Source: Prevotella sp.
GTDB taxonomy: Bacteria; Bacteroidota; Bacteroidia; Bacteroidales; Bacteroidaceae
Assembly (NCBI GenBank): GCA_017650905.1
Contig: JAGCDZ010000035.1
Coordinates: 1-37,032, forward strand
Direction of reading: 5' to 3'
Length of the DNA stretch: 37,032 bases
A program made the translations under genes and the position numbers. The notes beneath the pieces are model-generated. The model was not told where the DNA came from. It saw only the letters and a list, made by a program, of their open reading frames with translations, and did not search any database. Positions 1 through 6,330 of this stretch are shown piece by piece; position 1 is the first letter of the stretch, and each line of letters begins with the position of its first letter.

Positions 1-1052
1 CGAGGGATGAGGACGGCCTGCTCGGGCTGACCCAGTTCGAGGTCGATGTAGTAGGTCTGGCCTGTGCGGATGTTCTCAGGACGCTCCCCTCGGAAGACGA
101 AGTCGCAACGGAATTTGCCTTCACGAACTTCAGGATAGACCTTGCGGACTTGCAACTGGTATTGTTTATCGCCACGAGTAAAAGTAGCCGTGAGTCCTTG
201 GCGCACACGGTCGATATAGTGCTCGTCGATCTGAGCCTGCACCTTATAGTCGCTGAGATCGTTCAACTGTCCTATCTTCTGTCCGGGCTGGATGCTCTGA
301 CCTAATTCTACATCTAATAGACCTAACTCGCCATCAATGTTTGCCCGCACTTCGAGCTTATCCTTGCGCTGACGGACCAGCACCACGTTCTTGCGCATAT
401 TGTCGAGGTTGTCCTCCATTTGGTCCATCTGTACGGTGCGATAGATACTGTCCTGCTTCAGGCGCTTTGACACCAAAGAGCGTTTCTTGGCAGAGAGTTG
501 ATAGTCCTCTTGCGACTGAATGTAGTCCTCGCGACTGATAAGCTTCTCCTGATAGAGTCGCTTGTTCTGCTCGAAGGTCCGCTGCTTGCGCTGGGTGTCC
601 ATATCGAGTTGAGCCTGCTCCGTCTGGTTGTTCAGACGGTCTTGCTGCATGGCGACCTGCGTGTTTCGCAGCAGGTTCTGTTTCTCAGCCAGTTCTGCTT
701 CGGCATTCAGAATCTGTAGGTCGAGATTGCTGTTGCTCAGACGAACGATGACATCGCCCTTTTCTACGTGGGTTCCCTCTTCGACAACCTTCTCCATCAC
801 GATGCCGCCTTCCTCGGGCGAAATCTGCACCACCTGGATGGGCATCACTTGCCCGTTGGTACGAACATAGTCCTTAAACTCTGCCTTTGTCACCTCACTT
901 ACCGTCAGATCGTCGGCATTGACTTTCAGCGTAGCGGCATGATTGCCGAATACGAGCCAACCAATCATCAGCAGCAACAATGCACCGCCTGCGGCATACG
1001 GCCAATATTTTTTCAGTCGTTGCGACTTTGTCTTTTCAATTATTCTGTCCAT
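1..1052 (-). CDS. HlyD/MacA-type periplasmic adaptor of an efflux system (partial, runs off left edge)
   Basis: The reading frame starts at 1052 (MDRIIEKTKSQRLKKYW) and is still open at base 1, so the C-terminus is missing. Residues about 17-36 form one membrane anchor. Then comes a biotinyl-lipoyl-like half (EEGTHVEKGDVIVRLSN), a long coiled-coil hairpin rich in Gln, Glu and Lys (about residues 110-220), a second lipoyl half (IDGELGLLDVELGQSIQPGQ) and the start of a beta-barrel. This is the order of membrane-fusion proteins that link an inner-membrane transporter to a TolC channel. The start codon lies inside the end of the upstream TolC-type gene (13-base overlap), so the two are cotranslated. 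An ABC permease/ATPase (MacB type) would be expected beyond the left edge, but that is inference. An RND partner is also possible. Confidence 0.9.
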   Translation of the reverse strand, partial: MDRIIEKTKSQRLKKYWPYAAGGALLLLMIGWLVFGNHAATLKVNADDLTVSEVTKAEFKDYVRTNGQVMPIQVVQISPEEGGIVMEKVVEEGTHVEKGDVIVRLSNSNLDLQILNAEAELAEKQNLLRNTQVAMQQDRLNNQTEQAQLDMDTQRKQRTFEQNKRLYQEKLISREDYIQSQEDYQLSAKKRSLVSKRLKQDSIYRTVQMDQMEDNLDNMRKNVVLVRQRKDKLEVRANIDGELGLLDVELGQSIQPGQKIGQLNDLSDYKVQAQIDEHYIDRVRQGLTATFTRGDKQYQLQVRKVYPEVREGKFRCDFVFRGERPENIRTGQTYYIDLELGQPEQAVLIP

Positions 1053-2371
1053 ATCGTTTCTCCGTTATAATATCTTACCAATTGTTCCTTGACCATCGCC
1101 ATCAGCTGGCATTGCAGCAGGGTAGCCTTCGACTGTAGCAGTTGCGAGGATGTGGTGTGCAGATCGATGGCAGTTGAGAGGCCTTCCTCAAACTGACGGC
1201 GCGTCAACTGATAAGCCAGGCTGTCTGTCTCTACCTTATGAGTCATCTGCACAGCCTGTTTCTGATAGCCTTGCCAGTCTTGCCAGGCCTCACGGGAGAG
1301 CTTAGCCAGCTCCAACTGCTTCTGCTCATAGTTCTCGCGGGCTATTTGATAATTGTTCTTGGCCTTGCGGATGTTTGTGATGGTCTGTAAACGATTAAAC
1401 AAGGGGATGCTCAACGTGGCACCGACGTATTCACCCATATTGTTCTTAAGCTGATCGCGGAAAGACTGCCCAGCATCGGAATGCAAGGTATGATAATAAG
1501 TGGTATTCAGACCCGCACTCAACGAGAGAGAGGGGAACAATGAAGCACGGGCCTGACGCCACTCGTGTTTAGAAGCTTGCATCTGATAGCGCGAAGCCAA
1601 TAGCTCAGGATTATTTCCCAGCGTGGGAATGTTTTGTTCCCAATGTGGGAATAATTCATTTCCAGTTTGGGAATTATTCGCGCACGGGGTAGGCGTTTCG
1701 CATCTGATAGTATCTGCAATCGGATAGGCCATCGACTTTTTCAACTCCAGTACGGCAGAGGCCAGGAGATTCTGCTGACGAATCAGCTCGTAGTCGGCTT
1801 CTGCTTTCTGAGATTCTACCTGAGCCACATCAGCTGAACTCTTCCGCCCAACCTCTTCCAACACTTGTACCTGTTTCAATAATAGTGTGGTTTCCTCCAC
1901 TTTCTCCTTTGCCATCTTGACCAATCCATCATAATAGGATACATTGGCGAAAGCCTGTAATACGTTGAGGGCAGTCAGGTCTTGCTTCTGACGTAGTGCT
2001 GATTGCCCCATGAGCACGCTGGCTTTGGCTGCTTTCAGTGCATGCAGACGGCTGAATCCATCGAATACGGGGAGAGAAGCGCTTAGAGAGTAGCCGTTAT
2101 AAAAGGTACTCACATCTGTATAGCCATTCGTCTCAGGGTCGATGGCTCGTCCGAAGTTGTACTGTGCACCTATGCCGGCATCTACAGCTGGCAGGAAACG
2201 GCCAATGGCTCCAGTCCGACCTGCCTTGTAGTTGTCGAGTTCCAGCTCAGTCCGTTTTACCTCATGGTTATGCTCCACAGCGTATTGCATACATTGTTGC
2301 ATCGTCCATGCTTCCTGAGCATTGGTCGAAACGACTGTAAGCGTCATGATTACTATCAACGATATTTTCAT
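1040..2371 (-). CDS. TolC-family outer-membrane efflux channel
   Basis: A 443-residue protein with a signal peptide (MKISLIVIMTLTVVSTNAQ) followed by the two-fold long-helix organisation of TolC-like proteins: WTMQQCMQYAVEHNHEVK at the N-terminus, NPELLASRYQMQASKHEW starting the second repeat, and SLSAGLNTTYY as a barrel strand. The start at 2371 is preferred over a possible start at 2413, because the -7 box at 2393-2400 lies between them. It forms the outer-membrane part of a tripartite exporter with the adaptor that overlaps its 3' end by 13 bases. An oddity is a 66-base tandem repeat (1615-1680) between the two halves, which encodes about 22 asparagine-, glycine- and proline-containing residues and keeps the frame. 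Confidence 0.9.
   Translation of the reverse strand: MKISLIVIMTLTVVSTNAQEAWTMQQCMQYAVEHNHEVKRTELELDNYKAGRTGAIGRFLPAVDAGIGAQYNFGRAIDPETNGYTDVSTFYNGYSLSASLPVFDGFSRLHALKAAKASVLMGQSALRQKQDLTALNVLQAFANVSYYDGLVKMAKEKVEETTLLLKQVQVLEEVGRKSSADVAQVESQKAEADYELIRQQNLLASAVLELKKSMAYPIADTIRCETPTPCANNSQTGNELFPHWEQNIPTLGNNPELLASRYQMQASKHEWRQARASLFPSLSLSAGLNTTYYHTLHSDAGQSFRDQLKNNMGEYVGATLSIPLFNRLQTITNIRKAKNNYQIARENYEQKQLELAKLSREAWQDWQGYQKQAVQMTHKVETDSLAYQLTRRQFEEGLSTAIDLHTTSSQLLQSKATLLQCQLMAMVKEQLVRYYNGETIWTE
1615..1680. repeat. Three tandem 22-base palindromic units inside the TolC-type gene
   Basis: Units start at 1615, 1637 and 1659. Each opens with a 15-base palindrome, TTCCCA-nnn-TGGGAA (the third has TTTCCA), followed by 7 bases of AT-rich spacer. 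Three units make 66 bases, exactly 22 codons, so the frame of the host gene is kept. The encoded stretch, about residues 231-252, sits between the two TolC repeats, where a loop can be tolerated. Confidence 0.9.
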
Positions 2372-2392
2372 CACTTTTGTTTTTTTGTGATG

Positions 2393-2400
2393 CAAAATTA
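2393..2400 (-). promoter_or_regulatory. -7 box of the efflux operon promoter
   Basis: On the minus strand this reads TAATTTTG, matching the Bacteroidota TAnnTTTG element. It lies 21 bases upstream of the TolC-type start at 2371 and supports that start. Confidence 0.6.
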
Positions 2401-2450
2401 GAGATTTTCCCACTATGCTCCAAGATTTTTAACACCGCCAGATGCAGATC

Positions 2451-2490
2451 GTCTAAAAATTAGACAGTTATCCGTATGATTTTTAGACAG
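2451..2490. promoter_or_regulatory. Candidate operator between the efflux operon and its regulator
   Basis: A 15-base inverted repeat GTCTAA-AAA-TTAGAC (2451-2465) is followed by a second half-site TTTTTAGACAG (2480-2490). The AGACAG core recurs 23 bases apart, about two helical turns. The site lies upstream of both divergent promoters, so it is a plausible binding site for the Fis-HTH response regulator. Function is inferred from position only. Confidence 0.4.
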
Positions 2491-2498
2491 AAACTTCG

Positions 2499-2506
2499 TA
2501 ACTTTG
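2499..2506 (+). promoter_or_regulatory. -7 box of the response-regulator gene; predicted leaderless start
   Basis: TAACTTTG ends 5 bases before the ATG at 2512, so transcription should begin at or very near the start codon. Confidence 0.6.
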
Positions 2507-2511
2507 CGGCC

Positions 2512-3036
2512 ATGAAGCAATACGGTACGATATTAGTTGTCGATGACAATCCATCAATCTTGACGGCGATGCACTATCTTCTGGATAGTGTCTTTGAACG
2601 TATACTAACGCTAAACCAGCCTAATGACATTCTGAAGGTAATGGCTCAGGAAGAGATAGATATTGTATTGCTCGACATGAACTTTACACTTGGTGTGAAC
2701 AGCGGGCAAGAGGGGCTACTATGGCTTCGCACCATCCGTAAGCAACATCCGCAGACACCTGTTGTACTGCTGACGGCATACGCAGATGTTTCATTAGCGG
2801 TTAGAGGATTGAAGAGCGGTGCTGCAGATTTTATTACCAAACCATGGGATAATGACGAACTCGTTCGTAAATTGAAAGACGTGCTTGAAATGCAGAACGA
2901 GATAGTAACGCTCGATGAGATGGAGAAAGATCATATCCGCCGTACCATCGACCACTGTCACGGCAATCTTACACAAGCAGCAGAATTGCTGGGTATAACA
3001 CGGCAGACACTTTATAACAAGATGAAACGTCTATGA
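2512..3036 (+). CDS. Response regulator: receiver plus Fis-type HTH, no AAA+ domain
   Basis: A 174-residue protein. Residues about 5-120 are a receiver domain with the acidic pair (VVDDNPS), the phosphoacceptor Asp (VLLDMNF), the conserved Thr (LLTAYAD) and the Lys (FITKPWD). A short linker leads straight to a Fis-type helix-turn-helix (GNLTQAAELLGITRQTLYNK). NtrC-class regulators carry a sigma-54-interacting AAA+ ATPase of about 240 residues between these parts; here it is absent, so the protein resembles the PrrA/RegA architecture and cannot act as a sigma-54 activator. The start at 2512 rather than 2476 is set by the -7 box at 2499-2506. Its stop overlaps the kinase start (ATGA at 3033-3036). 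It is divergent from the efflux operon, which it probably controls. Confidence 0.88.
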   Translation: MKQYGTILVVDDNPSILTAMHYLLDSVFERILTLNQPNDILKVMAQEEIDIVLLDMNFTLGVNSGQEGLLWLRTIRKQHPQTPVVLLTAYADVSLAVRGLKSGAADFITKPWDNDELVRKLKDVLEMQNEIVTLDEMEKDHIRRTIDHCHGNLTQAAELLGITRQTLYNKMKRL

Positions 3037-3902
3037 TGTGGCTTTGTATTATAATAGGTGTATTGCTGGTTGCGACTATTATTTGGTTTATCCGTCGCCA
3101 GCGTTCGCTAAAATTACGTGCCCATTTGATGCAAGAGGCCATTCGCAATCGTGATTTTACCTTTCGGCTTCCTACTGACGGACTATTACCAGGTGAACGC
3201 GCCATGCAACAGACACTGAACCAACTGGGTGAAACCATCCGTCAGCAGGTGAACCAGAACGAGGTGGAATCATGGGAACGGCTGACTCGTGTGCTGACTC
3301 ATGAGATGATGAATGCCACAGCCCCTATTACCAGTATCAGTCAGTCAATGCTTGGACGTGATGATGTGAAAGACACACCACTCGAACCTGGCATTCAGGC
3401 TATCTACGACACCAGCCGCCATTTGAGTGAGTTCGTGAAGAACTATCGTAAGATGTCAGAACTGGAGAAGCCCGTTTTGGCAGACGTTCCAATCCGTCCG
3501 TTAATTGATGATGTCTGCAAAGCCTACCCAGATCTGACGTGGGAGGTAAGCATCCCGAGTGACATCATAGTCCGTGTAGATGCCGGTATGCTGCGACAAG
3601 TGCTGATGAACCTTATCAAGAATGCAGTAGAAGCTGAAGCCAAGAAGATTGTCATCACACCGAATGATTCACCATCCACTAATCAATTGAGACTCTATAT
3701 CGGAAACGATGGCCTGCCCATTCCAGCAGAGAACCGCCAGTCGCTCTTTGTACCTTTCTTTACAACGAAGCGTAGCGGCAGTGGGATTGGTCTTTCCCTG
3801 AGTCGCCGCATGATGATTCAGCAGGGCGGAATGCTCGACCTTGCCGAAAAGCCATTATCAGGATGCCACGTAGGTTTTATTCTCACCATGTTGATTTCAT
3901 AA
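3033..3902 (+). CDS. Compact sensor histidine kinase
   Basis: A 289-residue protein with one N-terminal membrane helix (residues about 3-20) and no recognisable periplasmic sensor domain. It has an H-box with His-Glu (RLTRVLTHEMMNATAPITS), an N-box (LMNLIKNAVEAEA), a weak G1 region (YIGNDGLPI, lacking the usual DxGxG), an F-box-like FVPFFTTK and a G2 box (GSGIGLSLSRRMM). Family members of the NtrY/NtrB type are usually over 400 residues, so the input part is reduced or missing. Overlap with the regulator stop codon implies translational coupling, and the pair should form one phosphorelay for the divergent efflux genes. The signal it senses cannot be told from the sequence; intramembrane sensing is one possibility. 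Confidence 0.88.
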   Translation: MMWLCIIIGVLLVATIIWFIRRQRSLKLRAHLMQEAIRNRDFTFRLPTDGLLPGERAMQQTLNQLGETIRQQVNQNEVESWERLTRVLTHEMMNATAPITSISQSMLGRDDVKDTPLEPGIQAIYDTSRHLSEFVKNYRKMSELEKPVLADVPIRPLIDDVCKAYPDLTWEVSIPSDIIVRVDAGMLRQVLMNLIKNAVEAEAKKIVITPNDSPSTNQLRLYIGNDGLPIPAENRQSLFVPFFTTKRSGSGIGLSLSRRMMIQQGGMLDLAEKPLSGCHVGFILTMLIS

Positions 3903-3906
3903 CAAT

Positions 3907-4008
3907 ATGTATACAATAGAAGGCATATTATTAACGTCCCCGTTTATAATGATACTTTGGTGTATGCATGGTTTTGGCAATCTGATGGCATCGTTTGGCA
4001 AAAGCTAA
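3907..4008 (+). CDS. Possible 33-residue hydrophobic peptide downstream of the kinase
   Basis: An ATG 4 bases after the kinase stop opens a frame of 33 codons. The peptide has a hydrophobic core (GILLTSPFIMILWCMHGFG) long enough to cross or lie in a membrane. The position suggests cotranscription with the kinase. There is no clear ribosome binding site and no family I recognise, so it may be chance. Confidence 0.25.
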   Translation: MYTIEGILLTSPFIMILWCMHGFGNLMASFGKS

Positions 4009-4029
4009 GTAGGTAATGTATCCAAAACA

Positions 4030-4109
4030 GGCACTCGGGTCAAACGATCGAATCACTCGGCTGAAATGATTAAATGAGCCGGCTGATGCGATTGATTCAC
4101 CCGAGTGCC
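4030..4109. repeat. Long imperfect hairpin built on a 22-base period
   Basis: The arms 4030-4062 and 4077-4109 are 33 bases each; by hand pairing there are 27 Watson-Crick pairs, 2 G-T pairs and 4 mismatches, around a 14-base loop (4063-4076). Related blocks CACTCGGG, CACTCGGC, GAGCCGGC and CACCCGAG start at 4032, 4054, 4076 and 4098, exactly 22 bases apart. It is in an intergenic region and no coding role is seen. Confidence 0.85.
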
Positions 4110-4162
4110 CTTTTGAGAGCCAAAGTCATACTCTTTTTGCGATACGATGGATTTCTTGCAGG

Positions 4163-4214
4163 AAGGCCTCCTAACACTTTTTTGAAGGGGATGCAAAAAG
4201 TGTTGGAAGGCCTT
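4163..4214. repeat. Second intergenic hairpin, 20-base arms
   Basis: Arms 4163-4182 and 4195-4214 pair over 20 positions with one mismatch and one G-T pair, with a 12-base loop. The stem starts AAGGCC and ends in a T-run, so it could act as a terminator for the plus-strand kinase transcript, or it could be a repetitive palindrome. Confidence 0.7.
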
Positions 4215-4282
4215 GTAAAAAAGTAAGGGTGGATAGCGATCTCACAAAGTGTCAGTCACCTTGGGAGTATGTACCCAGCGTG

Positions 4283-4332
4283 TATCACAGGGACGGTTCT
4301 TTCGATATATCAAAAGAACCGTCCCTGTGATA
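4283..4332. repeat. REP-like perfect hairpin at the broken end of the hepT remnant
   Basis: The 20-base arms 4283-4302 and 4313-4332 (TATCACAGGGACGGTTCTTT and its complement) pair perfectly around a 10-base loop. T-rich sequence follows the right arm (TATTTTTAGG). The shape fits a REP-type element or a bidirectional terminator. It replaces the body of the HepT-like frame, whose last codons are read from the hairpin. Confidence 0.75.
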
Positions 4333-4399
4333 TTTTTAGGTTAATGGAATCGAGGATGTCTTCCAATCTGTCTCGTATGGTCAGATCATAATCAGACAT
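4310..4399 (-). pseudogene. HepT/DUF86 HEPN protein remnant, N-terminus only
   Basis: The frame starts at 4399 within the last codons of the nucleotidyltransferase frame (ATGTCTGA overlap), which is the usual MntA-HepT arrangement. It begins MSDYDLTIRDRLEDILDSI, resembling the RDRLxxILxxI start of DUF86 proteins. After about 24 codons it enters the palindrome at 4283-4332 and stops. The family is usually 110-140 residues long and carries its Rx4-6H RNase motif near the C-terminus, which is gone here. The identification rests on a short stretch plus the partner gene, so it is moderate. Confidence 0.55.
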
Positions 4400-4685
4400 A
4401 GATGACATCGTTTAAAATGTTTGACTTGAATAGGGGACGCAACGTGGAGCGGAATCTTATAAGATCAACCTCACACTTGAACAATGCTTTTAACATCTCC
4501 TTTAGTTCATACATAAGCGACAATGTAGGTTTCTCCACCTCAACGACAATATCAATATCACTTTACTCTGTATTCTCCTGTCTGGCCACTGAGCCGAAGA
4601 TACCGAGTTTAGTAATACCATACTGCCTACCATATTGCTGTTTGAATACGGACAGTTTGTCAATGCAATCTTGAAGTACCAACAT
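4392..4685 (-). pseudogene. MntA-type nucleotidyltransferase with a stop codon in its active-site motif
   Basis: The frame opens at 4685 (MLVLQDCIDKLSVFKQQYG) and reads into the minimal nucleotidyltransferase motif: GIFGSVARQENTE, then TAA at 4565-4563, then SDIDIVVEVEKP in the same frame. The family motif is GSxARGxxxxxSDxD, so a single codon has become a stop between the GS and the first Asp. The rest of the frame is intact to TGA at 4394-4392, including the later acidic residue (CEVDLIRF), about 97 codons in all. MntA is the antitoxin that AMPylates the HEPN toxin HepT; the partner remnant follows directly. This looks like a decayed toxin-antitoxin pair. A sequencing error at one base would restore MntA but not HepT. 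Confidence 0.8.
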
Positions 4686-4686
4686 C

Positions 4687-4902
4687 TTAATTTTGGGCGG
4701 CGCGGGTGGCGAGCTTCTTGCCGTCTTTAGTCCAGGTGTAGATCCATACACCGTTACGGCTGGTGAAGGTATCACCTGTGACAGAGAGGATCTCACCTAC
4801 TGAGGCAGTGCCAAAGGTATGCAGTCGTTTGCCGCTCACATCGTATGTGATGTAGAATGCCGAACCTTGTTTAATGATATAGAACGTAGAGCTGTAACGT
4901 TT
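4687..4902 (-). pseudogene. Start-less 71-codon frame continuing past the aldo/keto reductase stop
   Basis: Immediately after the TAA at 4905-4903 the same frame stays open for 71 codons to TAA at 4689-4687. The translation looks like real beta-rich protein (FYIIKQGSAFYITYDVSGKR, then SVTGDTFTSRNGVWIYTWTK), not random sequence. There is no ATG, GTG or TTG near its beginning. It ends 1 base before the MntA start. I do not recognise the family. It may be the 3' end of a lost gene, or a C-terminal domain cut off by a new stop. Confidence 0.5.
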
Positions 4903-6315
4903 TTATCCTATTTCCTCGCCGATGCCCTCAGGGTCGCGCTTGAGGTGCTCGATCATCTCGTCGATCTTGCGGAGCTCACGAGGGATGCGGATGTTCTGCG
5001 GACAATGGGGCTCGCATTGTCCACATTGGATGCAGTGGTCGGGCTGACGATTGCGAGGCACCACACGGTCGAGCGAAATCAAATACTGGCGACGATGCTT
5101 TCGGTATTCCTTATCGCCAATACCCATTGGCAGCGAACCTTCGTTCTTACATTTATTATAATGTACAAAGATGGCTGGAATATCAATGCCGTAAGGACAA
5201 GGCATGCAGTATTTGCAGTCGTTGCAGGGGATGTTCTCCAGACTGACAATCTTCTGGGCTATCTCATTGTCGAGGTAGCGCATTTCCTTTTCAGAAAGGG
5301 GATCTAATGGGCAATAGGAGAGGAGATTGTCCTTGAGGTGCTCCATATAGGTCATACCGCTCAGCACCGTTAGTACGCCCTCAGGTGTGCCAGCATAGCG
5401 GAAGGCCCACGAGGCCACTGACTTCTCTGGGGCATGGCTCTTCAGTTCGGTCATCAGATACTGAGGAAGATTGGCCAGACGACCTCCCAGTAGCGGCTCC
5501 ATGATGACGGCAGGGATGCCTCGCTTCTGAAGTTCTGCATAGAGATAACTGGCATCGACATTGTTTTTACTGATTTCATTGGCAAAGTCCCAGTCGAGGT
5601 AATTGAGCTCAATCTGCACAAAGTCCCAGTGGTATTTGTCCTGCAGGGCGAGCACCTCGTCGAACACACTCTTATGGCCGTGGAACGAGAAGCCGAGGTT
5701 ACGAATGCGGCCAGCCTCACGCTCCTTCATCAGATAATCCATGATGCCGTTGTCGACATAGCGGCTGTTGAACTCGTCCATACCGCCGCCGATGGCATGT
5801 AGCAGATAGTAGTCGATGTAGTCCACCTGCAACTCCTTCATAGAATTCTGGTACATCTCTATCGCCTTCTCCCGTTTCCAGTAGTCGCGGTTGAAGTTGG
5901 AGAGTTTCGTGGCGATGAAGAACTCCTCGCGCTTGTGACGCTTCAAGGCGATACCCGTGCAGCGTTCCGACTGTCCCTGACAGTAGACGGGGGAAGTATC
6001 GATATAGTTCAGGCCATGCTCGATGGCATAGTCTATCTGTTTGTTGATCATTTCCTGATCAAATTCGTTATTGTTGTCTGGCTTTGTCGGCAGGCGCATC
6101 ATGCCATAGCCTAAGAGCGAAACTTTCTCCTTGGTCTTGGGATTCTCACGGTAGGTCATCTTGCCTACGGGTGGCTCCACCTGGTTCTTATATTCCTCTG
6201 CGGCCTGCTCGCCAGCTTTGTTGCCACCTTTGCAGCCAGCCAGCGTGGCGGCTGTGGCTACACTTCCTGCTCCAAAGATTTTCAGGAAACTACGTCTTGA
6301 TATATTCTTCTCCAT
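4903..6315 (-). CDS. Tat-exported aldo/keto reductase lipoprotein with two [4Fe-4S] motifs
   Basis: A 470-residue protein. The N-terminus has a twin-arginine signal (NISRRSFLKIFGAG) ending in a lipobox (TLAGC), so it is probably exported folded and lipidated. The barrel carries the AKR tetrad: Asp and Tyr in NYIDTSPVYCQGQSE, Lys in FIATKLSN and His in DYYLLHAIGGG. The C-terminal 110 residues hold ferredoxin motifs CNDCKYCMPCPYG and CIQCGQCEPHCP. Family members without a signal are cytoplasmic. It is the last gene of the tatA-tatC-polyferredoxin operon (15 bases after the polyferredoxin), so electrons may pass from the membrane polyferredoxin to this enzyme on the outer face of the inner membrane. 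The substrate is unknown. Confidence 0.88.
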   Translation of the reverse strand: MEKNISRRSFLKIFGAGSVATAATLAGCKGGNKAGEQAAEEYKNQVEPPVGKMTYRENPKTKEKVSLLGYGMMRLPTKPDNNNEFDQEMINKQIDYAIEHGLNYIDTSPVYCQGQSERCTGIALKRHKREEFFIATKLSNFNRDYWKREKAIEMYQNSMKELQVDYIDYYLLHAIGGGMDEFNSRYVDNGIMDYLMKEREAGRIRNLGFSFHGHKSVFDEVLALQDKYHWDFVQIELNYLDWDFANEISKNNVDASYLYAELQKRGIPAVIMEPLLGGRLANLPQYLMTELKSHAPEKSVASWAFRYAGTPEGVLTVLSGMTYMEHLKDNLLSYCPLDPLSEKEMRYLDNEIAQKIVSLENIPCNDCKYCMPCPYGIDIPAIFVHYNKCKNEGSLPMGIGDKEYRKHRRQYLISLDRVVPRNRQPDHCIQCGQCEPHCPQNIRIPRELRKIDEMIEHLKRDPEGIGEEIG

Positions 6316-6330
6316 AATCTTCTTTCAAAC

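Noticed and set aside
1615-1680. CRISPR array
   Set aside because: The units are 22 bases with no unique spacers and lie inside a coding frame.
4030-4109. CRISPR array or riboswitch
   Set aside because: The period of 22 bases leaves no spacer, there are no cas genes, and the hairpin matches no riboswitch I know.
4402-4674. 90-codon plus-strand frame
   Set aside because: It is antisense to the MntA-type pseudogene, whose motif residues fit the minus strand.
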